13,329 nucleotides of DNA from Corinectria fuckeliana (GCA_019137255.1 WPDH01000165.1:1-13329); one strand, 5' to 3'; counted from the first letter of the stretch, positions 1 to 10,510 are shown. Notes: generated by a model from the sequence alone, not told the origin. Numbers and translations: made by a program.

Positions 1-1
1 T

Positions 2-1090
2 TAGGAATTAGTCTTAATAATAGTATCCTAATAAGAAGAGGACTATAAAATATAAGAGGAAGATTATTAATTTTAGAAATAGCTACTTAAAAAGCTAGCT
101 ATAAAAGCTAATAGTAATAAGCTAAAAGAGTATAAAAGACTATCTTAATATTCTTATAAGTCTCTTAAGAAAGATATAATAAGTATATAAATTAATAATT
201 AGATCTATACTATATAGTTAGCAAATAATATATAAGAGTTTATAACTTATCACTAGAAAATACTCTAGTTAACTACTTACCTCTCTAAAATCTTATAGAT
301 AGAATAAAAAGACTACTTAAGTATTATATAAGACCTCTTATAATTAGACTTTATAAACTTTATAAGAAGACTATATATAAATCTAAAATAGCAAGTAATT
401 AAACTATAAGAAAACCTTACCTACCTTTAATAAGGCGTAAAGTAATTACTAATAGACTACTTTAATATATAAAGATTAATTTATAACTCTCTTAGTACTA
501 AGAAGCCTAAGAAAGATAAGGTCTTAGCATACTAATACTATTATAGACTATAAACTAGGATTAAGAAGAAGCTCTAAAGACTATAAATAAACATCCTAAA
601 AGTAAGAGAGCTAGCTTAGAAAGCTTAATAGTAATAGTAATACCTTAAAGGTGATAACTACTTAAAGAGTGACAGCTAGAAGAGGAGCAGTTTTACTAAT
701 ACTTAGAAGGGTTTATAAAAGACCTAAATAATAGACTATTAGACTTACCCTCTAAGCGAGTTAAGAACTTAAAATACTAATAAGTTAACTAATAGAGGAT
801 CTTAGCTAGCTAGTAATAATAGATAATAAGCAGTAGATAACCACTTATTAAGTTAGTTTCTTAGAGGGATTACCTGTTATAATTATAATAAAAAAAGATA
901 CTATACTTTAAATTATAAGGCACCTTAAAAAACTATAAGATAGTTAAATAAAGAAAAAGCCACTTAAGATATAGCTATTATATAGGCTATTATAGCCTAT
1001 CTTAAGAATATTAACTTATTAGAAAATAAGTAAGTATAAGAATAATTACTATACCTCTTATACTAAAACCTAAGCTAGTGCTAATTAGAG
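2..1090 (+). pseudogene. Gag pseudogene of the Gypsy element (partial 5' end)
   Basis: Gag forms the particle shell and binds the element RNA. In frame +2 the sequence reads as a Lys-, Gln- and Leu-rich protein interrupted only by TAA/TAG, mostly where Gln would fit. The first ~130 codons look helical and charged, codons ~130-280 are more polar, and a CCHC zinc knuckle follows at 875-916. After the knuckle the frame continues for some 55 codons as a Lys/Gln/Leu-rich tail before losing meaning near 1,090. The start codon is not visible and gag probably begins before base 1. Pol follows in the -1 frame with a short overlap or junction around 1,085-1,110. Identity rests mainly on the knuckle and on its place before pol; the capsid part alone would not be recognisable. 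Confidence 0.8.
875..916 (+). other. Ruined CCHC zinc knuckle of Gag
   Basis: In frame +2 the spacing C-x2-C-x4-H-x4-C is exact. The first Cys (tgt, 875-877) survives. The second Cys (884-886), the His (899-901) and the last Cys (914-916) all read as Tyr. TGY-to-TAY and CAY-to-TAY are the changes expected from TpG-to-TpA and CpA-to-TpA mutation. The residues between (Asn, Lys-Lys, Tyr-Thr, Asn) fit a normal retroelement knuckle. It would have bound RNA for packaging and can no longer bind zinc. Confidence 0.85.
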
Positions 1091-1860
1091 TAATTATATA
1101 AGATAAGATGCTTATTATATAAGTATTTACTAAAAAAGAAGTTAAGATAAATATAAATACTTATATATAAGTTAATCTTATTAGCTAACAACTAGTATAA
1201 AAGTTAGGTTTTAAGTCTAATCTAGATTAGAAGGTACTAAACCTAGCTAGTTTTAATAGGATAATCACTCTTCTCTTGCTAACCTACTAGCTAACCTTCT
1301 TCCTACTAAATTACTAAGAGTTCTCTAGGAAAGTAAGAAAGCTGTTTATAAAAGTATAATACTTAAAAAGGGCTAATAACTTACTTTTATCTACCTAAGT
1401 GATAAGAGAAGAAGGTATTATAATTAACACCTAAATATATATATAGACTTATAAACTTGTTTTAGTTTAAAACCTTATATTCTTTATAAAAGGCTTAATA
1501 GAAGATAATAAAAAGGTATTTATTATATATATTAATAGTATGCTATTACTAAATAAGCAGCTAATACCTATTCTAAGAGAGGATTTAGAGGAATAGAAAG
1601 ATAATACCTTACTAGCTAAACTAAAGTTAGAAAGAGAAACCTTTAGTAAGAAAGTATTAAAGACTCTACTACTACTAAAAAAGGTAAAACACTTAATTAA
1701 CTTATAACTAGAGAGGAAACCTCTACTAAGATAAATATATCTTACTAATAAGAAGTAAGCTTAAGTTATTTATAAATATATTACTAAGAATATAGTAAAT
1801 AGTTAGATTAGATATTCTATAAGTAAAGCTAGTATATCTATTCTTTTTATACTAAAAAAA

Positions 1861-2300
1861 GACAGAGGAATTTAGATCTATATAAACTATAAAGGCCTTA
1901 ACACTATTATAGTGAAAAACTATTATTTATTACTATTAATTAGTAATCTATTAGATTAATTATCTAAGGTAAAATAAATCTTAAAGATTAATATTTATAA
2001 TATGTATTACTATATCTAGATTAAGCTAGATAACTAGTAGAAAACTATATTTTATATAAGATATAGTCACTTTAAATATACTATTATACTATTTAGATTA
2101 ACTAATACCTTAGCTATATTTTAAGTATATATTCACTAAGTGCTTACTAGGTTACTAAACACTTACTATATTATATACCTAGATAATATTATTATATACT
2201 TAAAAACCAGAGAATAATATACTAAAAATATTAAAAAGATACTTTACAGACTATAAAGCTTCTAACTATATACTAAGCTATTAAAATATATATTTTACTA
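1861..2300 (+). other. Reverse transcriptase core of the Gypsy element, catalytically dead
   Basis: Frame +1 opens at 1,861 with the family's D-G-G-x-R-x-x-x-D-Y-R-x-L-N block, read here as DRGI, a stop, then IYINYKGLN, followed by the VKN-Y-Y-L-L-L-I block. The first catalytic Asp (in the 'KID' motif) reads Asn at 1,990-1,992. The YLDD box reads YLDN at 2,176-2,187 (tac cta gat aat). That change is exactly one TpG-to-TpA step from GATGAT. With two of three catalytic carboxylates gone, the enzyme could not polymerise even without its stops. Confidence 0.93.
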
Positions 2301-2599
2301 ATAGGAAGTTAAGTTCTTAAGGTATATTATTACCTAGAAGAGGTTAAAAATAGACCTCTCTAAAGTCTATATAATTACTAAGTGGCTAATACTAAAAAAT
2401 ATTAAAAATATTTAAGTTTTTTAAGGATTTTATAACTTCTACTAGAAGTTTATTATAAAGTACTTTAGAATTATCACCCTCTTAACAGCCTAGCTAAAAT
2501 AAGACAAAAAGGCTAAAAGATTTTAATAAGAAGAGAAGGAGAAAATAGTATTTTAAACTCTTAAGTGTATATTCTACTTAGTGACTATTTTATAATATT

Positions 2600-2880
2600 A
2601 GGACTCTACTAAGTATATATAAGTAGAAATAGATATATCCTTATAAGTAATCTTAGAGATCTTAATATAACTGTTTAATAATTAATAGAGACTTATTACT
2701 TATATATTATATAAGCTTATAAATATAGAGTAATAGTAGGGCATAAAATAATAAGAGTTATTAGCTGTTATTAAAAGCCTTAAGCACTAGAGCCACTATC
2801 TGCTAAGACTTTTAGATAGGTTTTTTTTACTAACAGACTATATAGCACTTAAAAGAGTAATTACTATACTAGTATAAGAC
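2600..2880 (+). other. RNase H domain of the Gypsy pol
   Basis: RNase H would remove the RNA strand from the RNA-DNA hybrid. In frame +1 the first catalytic Asp lies in E-I-D-I-S (gat at 2,632-2,634). The catalytic Glu lies in an E-L-L-A-V-I-K-S-L-K-H block (gag at 2,755-2,757). The next Asp lies in L-T-D (gac at 2,836-2,838), followed by L-K-R. All three residues survive, unlike those of RT and integrase, though several stops interrupt the frame. Confidence 0.88.
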
Positions 2881-3609
2881 CTTTAAGAAAGGCTTACTTA
2901 TTAGGTGTATAAGTTAGCACTTTTTAACTTTAATATTAAATACTATCTTAGGATTTAAAACCTTATAGATAGACTATTAAGATGTTCTAACTATATAAAG
3001 GGTGAGATTAGCTATAATAATATATTACCTACTCTTATAATAAAGCTGTAAATAGTTAAAGATTTGCTACTAGATATATAATAAATAATTACTAATATTA
3101 GAGGTAAGATAAAAACTATAAGAGTATATATATAAGTAGTGTAAGTAAGTCTTAAAGACCTTATAAGATAATAAGTCTAAAAAGAGTACCTCTCACCTTA
3201 AACTCTCTAGGAAGACTAGGAAAGTTAGATATAAAAAGTATCTATTTTTATAGTTATTTAAGCCTAAAGATAAGCAGATATAACTTAAGAGCAGTTAGAG
3301 AATACTTAGTGAGAAACAGCCTATTAAGAAAGCTAAGAGGACTCTACTAGAGCTGGGATTATTAATTTAGAGTAATATATCTTATGCTAAATTATAAGAG
3401 AGCTTATAAAAAGCGAAATAGTATTCTTATTATAACTCTTACTATACTTAGAAGAACTAGTTAGAGAACTATAAGCTAATAATTAGTTTTGTTAATAATA
3501 GTTAGTAAGAGTATAATAAACAGCTAGTAAGCTAGGTTACTACTTTTATAATTAGAATAAAACCTTATTCTTTAAGAGCAGACTAGTAATTCTTATATAA
3601 GAGGTGTTA

Positions 3610-4330
3610 AGACTTAAAATCTTATATTAGCACTATAATAATCCTAGAGTAAGATATATAGAAACTATAAAAATATTAGAACTTATTAGTAGAAAGTTCT
3701 ATTAGAATAAGATTAGGGAAAATATAGCTAAGTATATAACTAGCTGCTAACTATACTAAGAGGTAAAAACCCTAAGGTATAAGCCTTATAGATATTTATA
3801 ATCACTCTTAATACTATTATACCTATTTTAAGAAATTAGTATAAACTTTATTATAAGTTTACTAAATAGTATATAAGTAGATAGTAAGAAATATAATACA
3901 ATTTTAGTAATTATATACTATATAATAAAATATATAATATTTATTCTCTATAAGAAGACTATAATAGCAGCTTAATTAGTATAAGTGCTTTATAAGCAGG
4001 TGAAATATAAGTTTAAAAGTCCTAAAGGGATTATAAGTAATAAAGATAAGCTTCTTATAAGCTAATTTTAGGAGGACCTTATAATTAAGAGGGTAACCTA
4101 TTAGTAACTATTTACTATATACTACTTACAGACTAATAGCTAGATAAAAAGAATAAACTAAGCTATAAAGAAATATCTGTAAATCTATATAGAGAAGTCT
4201 CCTAAAAGATAGGTAGTATAATTACTAAAAGCAGAATTTATATATAATAATAGCTAATATAGTAGTATTAGTATATTCTTAATATAAGCCTTATATAGGT
4301 ACCACCTAAGAGTAGTAAAGTATATACTAT
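3610..4330 (+). other. Integrase domain of the Gypsy pol, zinc finger and DDE triad destroyed
   Basis: Integrase joins the DNA copy to the chromosome. In the N-terminal HHCC finger the second His reads Tyr (3,655-3,657), the first Cys survives (3,745-3,747) and the second Cys reads Tyr (3,754-3,756). The R-K-F-Y-stop block matches the family's R-x-F-Y-W, with the Trp turned into a stop. The catalytic core starts with I-S-I-N-F-I, where Asp has become Asn (3,844-3,846). The P-K-G-I-I-S-N-K-D block has Asn for the second Asp (4,039-4,041). The Q-T-N-G-Q-x-E-R block reads QTNS, stop, I-K-R, with Lys for the Glu (4,147-4,149). All three catalytic residues are lost. Confidence 0.92.
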
Positions 4331-4767
4331 AATACTTAAAAACCACTATATAAAAAGTGACTAAGCATATTAAAACCTTTTGCTAAGTATATAATAAGGC
4401 CTATAAGTGCTAGAAATAAGTAATAAAAGCTTAAGCTAAGAACTATAACAAAAGATATCTTAAATAAAAATACTAGGTAAGATAAGTAGTAAAACTATCT
4501 ATATATAACTTCTAATTTAAATATAAAAAATTAGCACCTAAGTTTATTTAGGTTATAATAGCTAAAAGAGTTAGAAAATAAGCTTATTAAGTTTACCTAT
4601 TAGAATAATACTATAAGATATATAATATGTTTTTAGTCTTACTTATTAAACTATAAAAAGATATATATAAAATACTTAATAAATACTTAATAACTCTCTT
4701 AGAACTTAAAGAAAAAGAGAATAAGTAGAAGATTAAAAAAATTATTATAAATAAGAAAATAAGAGAG

Positions 4768-4872
4768 AAAACCTTTTACTTAGTAAAATAGATAAGATAG
4801 CTAGTAAAATATAACACTTAGAAACTTATAATTCACTTAGAAAACATAATAAAAATAGTATAGTAATATTAC
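4768..4872 (+). other. C-terminal chromodomain of the Gypsy integrase
   Basis: Frame +1 reads F-Y-L-V-K-stop-I-R-stop, then Y-N-T-stop-K, then I-H-L-E-N. This matches the chromodomain pattern Y-L-V-K-W-K-G-W, Y-N-T-W-E-P, H-L-E-N, with each of the three Trp codons turned into TAG (4,789, 4,798, 4,819). In chromoviruses this domain steers insertion toward heterochromatin marked by histone H3 methylation. Just before it (~4,590-4,660) lies the block ending in N-M-F-L-V, matching the family's I-H-N-V-F-H-V-S. Confidence 0.9.
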
Positions 4873-4874
4873 TA

Positions 4875-6540
4875 ATAATAAAAGTATATATATAAAAAAT
4901 AAGATAATAAGAATCTCTAATAATAGGTAAAAACCTAATAATAACTAGGTGATAAATACTTACCCCCTTCTAACCTAAATATAAACTTAAATAACTAAAC
5001 TGTTAAAACCCTAAATAAAAGCCGCTTAAAACTATAAAAGAAACCAGACTATAAACTAAACTAATAATAAAAATTTAAGCCTAAAAAGAGATATAATAAA
5101 CCTAACTACTATAATAAGGCTAGACTTTTTTCTCCTTCTTATTATTCTTCTTATCTTACTCTTAGTAAGCTTACTCCTAGAGTTATTTCTCCTCTAAGTG
5201 TTACTACTTAGTTATAATATACTCCGCCTTAGAATAGGTAAGAGTTTCTCTTTTAGGATCTTAAGTGAGCAGCTAGTAGCTATAAAAGGTGTAAAAAGAG
5301 GCGTAAAAAAAAGCTAAAAAATAAACTAAACTATAATAAGAAGAATTACTAAACATACTATTACTACACACTAAGCTCTTATTATTATAAGAACAGTTAG
5401 AAGCTAGTTAGTTACTATAATAAAAAGGTATTACACTTATAAAAGAAATAAATAGCTTAAGAGCCCTATTATTATAATACTAAATAATAAAAGCCTAGAT
5501 AGCCTTAGAAAAATCATTAGGAAAAGTATAAGTAGAACTCTTATTAGATACCCTAATAGTAGGTATATACTTAGTGACTACTAAGGTATAAAAAGCTAAT
5601 AATAAGAGTTAGAAGATAAAGTTATTATAGTAATATAAGAGTGTTATAAATACTAGTTAAGCTTATAAAACTAACTAGTTCTTATAGTTAATTAAACTAA
5701 ATTTAACCTTAGTATATAAAGCTTAAATCTAAGTAGAAGTAACTACTTTCTAATATATAAATAAATATATATTATTACTCTAAATATAAATACCTATAAG
5801 GTTCTTAGTAAACTTAATAAGGTTTTACTATATAGTAGTAATAGTATAAATAGTATAAATAATATGCTAACAGCTAATAGTAGAAATACTCTCCTTCTTA
5901 TTATTCTAATTATAGTAAGAAAGATAGTAAAAAAAGTTCTAATACTATTATACTATAAGAACTAACTTAGTAGAAATCTATTATTATAAAATCAGTATAA
6001 GTGCTTATAGCTTACTAAGCACTTATAATATATACTTAGCTATATTACTTATTTAAGACTTTACAAATAGTATAATAAGAAATAAGAGAATTATATATAT
6101 AAGAATATAAGAAGAAATAGTATTTCTATTAGATATAATAAGAGTAGGAAATACTACTAGAAGGTATTTTAGAAAACTTCTTATTTAAGAAGGGGAAATT
6201 AACTTTAGCTTAAGTGTAAAACTCCTCTAGCACTATAGCTATAACTCTAAGGATTAATATTAGCATATAAGGGCTAAATACTTAGCAAGTAGGCAAAAAT
6301 AATATTAAGAGGGTAAGAACTAATTAAATAGAAAAATATAAAATTAAGAGAGAAAACTAATATATTAACTACAGATAAAAGAGTTCTAAAGAAGGTTATA
6401 AAAAAGAGAGAATCCTAAACTTAGAGTAAATAAAAACCTAAAGTAAATATTTAAGATGTAAAATAAGTAAGCCCTTATATAATAGCCTAATAACTACTTA
6501 TATAACACTTAGATTATAATAAACCTAATAATAAGCTATA
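4875..6540 (+). other. Gap between the two elements: no identified gene; possible LTR, leader or low-complexity coding relic
   Basis: No conserved domain is recognised in any frame over some 1.6 kb. It should contain the 3' LTR of the Gypsy element and the 5' end of the LINE, but neither border can be placed. Frame +1 keeps reading after the chromodomain as a protein rich in Gln (as stops), Pro, Ser, Tyr/His and Lys, with a basic stretch K-R-C-K-K-R-R-K-K-K at 5,284-5,313. A similar reading with many tct, cct and act codons runs through ~5,880-6,300. Three of the window's few CpG sites lie here (5,023, 5,225 and 5,302). In DNA where C is nearly always followed by C or T, some frame will always look Ser/Pro/Thr-rich, so this is weak evidence for coding. 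Confidence 0.4.
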
Positions 6541-7207
6541 TTATTTTTATATAGTTAGTAAACTACTATATATATAAGAAAATAATAAACTTCCTCTTAT
6601 AAAAAATAACACCTTAGGATAAGACTTAGAGGGAGAGAGAGTAATTATAATAGTTAGCACTAACTTTATTAACACCTAATATAAGCCTTTAGGGCTTAAC
6701 CTTAAGGCTCGCCTAAATAGTAGGCTAGTAGCCTTTTTAAGAATACTAGATAAGCACTTACTAAATACTTATTAAGTAGAAGCTTTATAATATACTAATA
6801 CCTACCTTTATAATCTTTATATTTACACCCTAGTGAGACTAACTCTTATATTTTCTTATTTCTAAGAAAACTTAAATAATATAAAAGACTTAATATAAGG
6901 CTAGTTTAGCTAGTTAGGAAAATTAGCATCTAAAGATATAAGGTTCTTACTAACTTATATTAAAAGGGAAAAATACTAGTATATATAATACTCTTATTTT
7001 AACCCTTTAATTTATATATCTAACTAGAAGCTAGATTTAAAGCTTTAAGCTTAAGCTAATTAAAAGCTTATTTTAAGCTTTAATATAAGAGATAAGATTA
7101 AGAAAGCTATTTTAGCCCCTAAAAGATTAGAAAAGAAGAATTAGTCTAATACTAAGAGTATTTATAACTTTACTTTTATAAGTATTTTAATAAGAATATT
7201 AGATCTT

Positions 7208-7306
7208 ACTAGTTAATAAGAAAATTAGTAACCTACTCTTACTAGTTAATAAGATAGTTAGTAACCTGTTACTACTAGTTAATAAGACAGTTAGTAAGCT
7301 ATTCTA
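7208..7306 (+). repeat. 33-bp tandem repeat, three copies
   Basis: Copies start at 7,208, 7,241 and 7,274, each beginning actagttaataag. They differ at a few positions, mainly after the first 13 bases. The 33-base period equals 11 codons, so the array stays in frame. In frame +2, with TAA/TAG taken as former Gln, each unit reads like T-S-Q-Q-(E/D)-(N/S)-Q-Q-P/A plus two or three further residues, a Ser/Gln-rich protein repeat inside ORF1. A period that is a multiple of three suggests expansion while the protein was still under selection. Confidence 0.9.
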
Positions 7307-8735
7307 ACTATAATCTTATTATTATTCTTTTTAACTATAAGAACCTACTCTCTTAAGAACTTTTTTATTCTTAATTTTAAGTTAAATATATATATTTATA
7401 ATAATATATCTTATTTTAAGAGATATAAAGCTTTTAATAATATAAAGCTTATTTTTATTAGTAAGAAACTTACTCTTATTTTAAGCTATAATACTATTCT
7501 TATTACTATTAAAAAAAGGCTATTTTAACTTAATAAAGTAGCTTATACTTTTACCTTTTATATAAATATTATATCTCTTAAGTGTATAATTAGAAAGAGA
7601 TATAATTAGAACTTTACTACTAATATTTTTCTTACTTATTTAGTTTCTGCTTACTATAGCCCTAATCTACCTCTAAAATACATTTTAACACTAAAATCTA
7701 AATTCTTATATATATATTACCTTAAGGATAATAATATATTAAGACTATAATAATAATACTAATATGCTTCTAATAGCTATTAATTTAAGAGTGTATAAAC
7801 TTAACTAAAGTTAATATAACCCTCTTATAAGAATTAGCTAATATATACTAAGTGAAAATAATAAACTTGCTGTAAAACTAAGTAGAATACTAGTAGATAA
7901 CCTAGAAAACAAAATATATAATACTATTACTAGAATTATCCCTATTATATCTCTTAAATAAGTTTAGTATATTATCTAAACTTATATATTTATATATAAG
8001 GTGTAAACTTATATCTTATATAAAGAGGATACTATATATAACTATAAAACAGCTCTTAAGAACTAAATCACTATAAATATTACTATAACTCTTACTTTTA
8101 TTATTAACACAGCTCTTACTACACTCTTAGATTATAAGAAAGGCTAACCCTCTTATATATTAATTATAGTATAAAACCTAACACTTTTAAACTAGGGAAA
8201 TATAAAGTAAATAACCTAAAGCTATATTAAATATAAAGTTATAATCTAAATAAGAAATATACCTTTTAATATTAATAGCTAAACCCTAAAAGATACTATT
8301 AAGATAGTAAACTAAGCTTATAGTAACTCTAGTATTATTATAGTAAGAAAGCTACTAAGTAGTAATACTATTCTTATATTTTATATAGTAAATAAGATAT
8401 AAGCTATCTATACTAAAAATTAGGTTACTAAAGCCTTTAGTAATAGTATAGCTCTCTCTCTCTTAATATTTATAGTAATAGTAAAAAGAATCTAACTTAT
8501 ATCTATTCTAAATAATACTAATAAGCTTATTAAAGAAATTAACAGATCTAATTAACTAAAGATCCTCTAAGTTAAAAAGTAAAAGACTAACTAACTTAGC
8601 CCTAAAGTGAAAATAAATCTTATCTTATATATTAGCTTTATTAAAAAGGCTAACCACCTATATAATAATAGCTTACTACTTAATATATAACTATATAATT
8701 ATAAGCCTTTTAATAAGAGGCTCTAACTTACCTAA

Positions 8736-8912
8736 TACTATAACTACTTTAAGTTTAAACACTTAGCCTAAAACTATAAATCAGCTTTAACCTATAGATA
8801 TTATAAAGATACTATATATACTAATAGAAAAAAATACCTAACTAAATATAAAAAAATCCCTCTAAATTATATTTTTTATAAGAGTAAATACTTAGCTTAG
8901 AGTTATAACTGT
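8736..8912 (+). other. Three degenerate zinc knuckles of LINE ORF1
   Basis: All lie in frame +3. The first has exact C-x2-C-x4-H-x4-C spacing: Tyr at 8,736, Tyr at 8,745, intact His (cac) at 8,760 and Tyr at 8,775. The second has Tyr for Cys at 8,793 and 8,802, with a possible His-to-Tyr at 8,817. The third has Tyr at 8,868, 8,877 and 8,889 and an intact Cys (tgt) at 8,910, with L-A-stop-S-Y-N before it, matching the H-x-A-W-x-x-x-C form common in the last knuckle of I/Jockey/Tad-type ORF1. The Trp is again TAG. Confidence 0.83.
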
Positions 8913-9235
8913 CTTATTATAGTCTTATACTAAGCTTATACTAAAAAAGAATACTTAGATAAACCTCTCTACTTTTAAGAATATATAGTAACTAAACTCT
9001 TAACTTAAGAGCTTTTACTTTTACTACTCTTACTATTAGCCTAGCTTATTTAGTTCTTATTAAGAAAACCTAAAAAGCCCCCCAGCTTAATAAACAGATT
9101 ATATATAGTATTTACTAGCCTAGTCTTAATATAAGCCTAAGCTACCTATATATTATCCCCTCTTTTAATAATTATCTTAGTCTTATTATTATTACTATCT
9201 CTCTTTTAGACTACTAATTAATACTAGTATTATAT

Positions 9236-9830
9236 TAGAACACTAATTATTAAGCTATCTTAACTTATATTATATTATAAGCTTATAGTAAATATAATAT
9301 AATTACACTTTTTAAGCTAAATAAGAACCTTAAGATAAAAGCTCTAGCCTGCCTAAAATATTATAACTACTATATAGTTTATTATAATAAGTATATAATA
9401 GTTTATATAAATAAATAGTATAAGCTTAAGTTATAAATATTATAAGTAGAAAAAGACTAAGTTAGTATTACTTTTATAAAAACTTAATACTAAATTATTA
9501 CCTTATATAATCTCTTAAATAGTAAAGGTAACTTACTTATACTATAAGCTCTTATTAGTACTACTCTAAATAATTATATACTTCTTATAAGTAACTTTAA
9601 CTTTTATTACCTGCTTTAGGACTATTATAGCTACTTAGACTAAGATAGTAATAGCCTTATAAAGAAGGTATTATAACTTTATATTAGCCTTTTCACCTCT
9701 TATAGAATAGTTACTAAGTTAGCTTAAAACTACTAAAATAGCACTTTAGACCTTATTTAAGCTACTAAAACTATTAATACCTTTTATATAAAAACTAACT
9801 ATAACCTAAAAAGGTCTAATTATATTTTTT
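9236..9830 (+). other. APE-type endonuclease domain of LINE ORF2
   Basis: This Mg-dependent nuclease fold makes the first-strand nick. In frame +2 the N-terminal block reads stop-N-T-N-Y-stop-A-I-L, matching the Q-A-N-x-x-R-x-x-A start. Then Y-N-I-I-T-L-F matches the D-I-x-x-L-Q-E block, with the catalytic Glu region blurred. A later block before the core ends in T-L-Y-N, matching the family's x-x-Y-N-P. The G-D-F-N motif reads S-N-F-N at 9,590-9,601 (Asp to Asn), and N-S-T-L-D-L-I matches the S-T-L-D-L block. The S-D-H motif reads S-N-Y at 9,815-9,823, so the catalytic Asp and His are both lost. Confidence 0.85.
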
Positions 9831-10510
9831 AGTATATTTATATTATAAACACTTATAAAGAGATAGCTTTTAAGTTAAACTCTAAATTTAACTAAAAGAA
9901 AACTCACTTATAAAAAGCAGCTAATAAAATAGCAGTCTATTTTTATTATATATCTAGTAGTATAATAACCACCCTAAAGGCTCTAAATATAAAAGTTAAA
10001 TAGCTTTTTAAATAACTTACTATAATTATAAAATATATAACCCTAAAGCAGAAAAAACCTAAACCCTATTATAACTCTTAGTAAAATAGTAAAATAGCTA
10101 AAATAACTTTTAAACTTAAGTAAGTATACTATATAGCCTAATAAACTAACTACTTAGCTAACTAGTATATATACTTTAAGGTATATATAATATAAGATTA
10201 GTATATATAAAATATATAGTATACTCTTTAGAGAAAACTTTTAATTAAGCTCTTATAATATAATATAATATAATTTTAGAATATAAAAAGATAAGCTAAA
10301 CTATATAGTAAAACTATTATAACTTCTTTATAGCTTTTACCTCTTATCTGCTAAAACTAACTTAAGCTAGTAACACTTTATATAAATAAAGCTAAGATCT
10401 TAGTAAGAATTTTTTTTTTTAAACCTTAGGTAAATAACTTTAATCTTTTTTCTCTTTTACCTCTTAGGATACTTAAACCTAAGTTAGGCTATATACACTT
10501 AATAATAAAC

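Larger units (their letters stand above)
1108..4872 (+). pseudogene. Pol pseudogene: protease remnant, reverse transcriptase, RNase H, integrase, chromodomain
   Basis: All recognisable pol domains fall in one frame (+1) over about 1,255 codons, close to the usual length of a chromovirus Pol, so there is no net indel across 3.7 kb. A protease-like end is seen at 1,174-1,212 (an NLIS-like stretch and a KLGF-like stretch), but the catalytic DSG motif before it is not visible. RT follows at ~1,860-2,300, an RT-RNase H connection at ~2,300-2,580, RNase H at ~2,600-2,880, integrase at ~3,610-4,330 and a chromodomain at 4,768-4,872. Stops are TAA/TAG at positions where the family has Gln or Trp. An ATG at 1,108 opens the frame but may not be the real start, since Pol is often made as a Gag-Pol fusion. 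A few Trp codons, such as tgg near 2,377, escaped. Confidence 0.93.
1..4900 (+). mobile_element. Degenerate Ty3/Gypsy chromodomain LTR retrotransposon (chromovirus), 5' truncated by the window
   Basis: The domain order gag zinc knuckle, reverse transcriptase, RNase H, integrase, chromodomain is that of Ty3/Gypsy chromoviruses, which copy genomic RNA into DNA in virus-like particles and insert it with integrase. Gag lies in frame +2 and pol in frame +1. Nearly all damage is C-to-T or G-to-A change, so frames survive while stops fill Gln and Trp positions; this is the RIP signature. The element starts before the window, so the 5' LTR, primer-binding site and gag start are not seen. The right edge is approximate: it is set just past the chromodomain because no 3' LTR can be recognised without its partner. 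The element cannot move by itself: no frame is open, and the RT and integrase active sites are lost. Confidence 0.93.
6602..9090 (+). pseudogene. LINE ORF1 pseudogene (gag-like, zinc knuckles)
   Basis: ORF1 proteins bind the element RNA. From ~6,602 to at least ~7,860 the best reading is frame +2: a helical, Leu/Lys-rich part (6,680-7,150), then a Ser/Thr/Pro/Gln-rich part containing the 33-bp tandem repeat and continuing to ~7,800. From ~8,040 to past 8,910 the best reading is frame +3, without a break: a T/P-rich linker, a folded domain (8,283-8,640) whose end resembles the E/K-A-N-x-x-I/L block before knuckles in gag-like ORF1s, then three zinc knuckles (8,736-8,912). The switch from +2 to +3 falls between ~7,860 and ~8,040 and implies a small indel or two reading units. 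The start codon and exact end are unresolved. At some 830 codons it is long for a fungal ORF1, so the first part may belong to something else. Confidence 0.78.

Noticed and set aside
927..933. AAAAAAC heptamer just after the Gag knuckle as a -1 slippery site.
   Set aside because: It is not in the required phase with the Gag frame (+2), and Gag-like reading continues well past it.
1171..1212. An intact aspartic protease active site.
   Set aside because: Only the N-L-I-S and K-L-G-F stretches are visible. The D-S-G triad that should come before them is absent from the readable frame.
7208..7306. The 33-bp repeats as a CRISPR array.
   Set aside because: The copies are directly adjacent with no separate spacers, the period is a multiple of three, and the setting is a eukaryotic retrotransposon.
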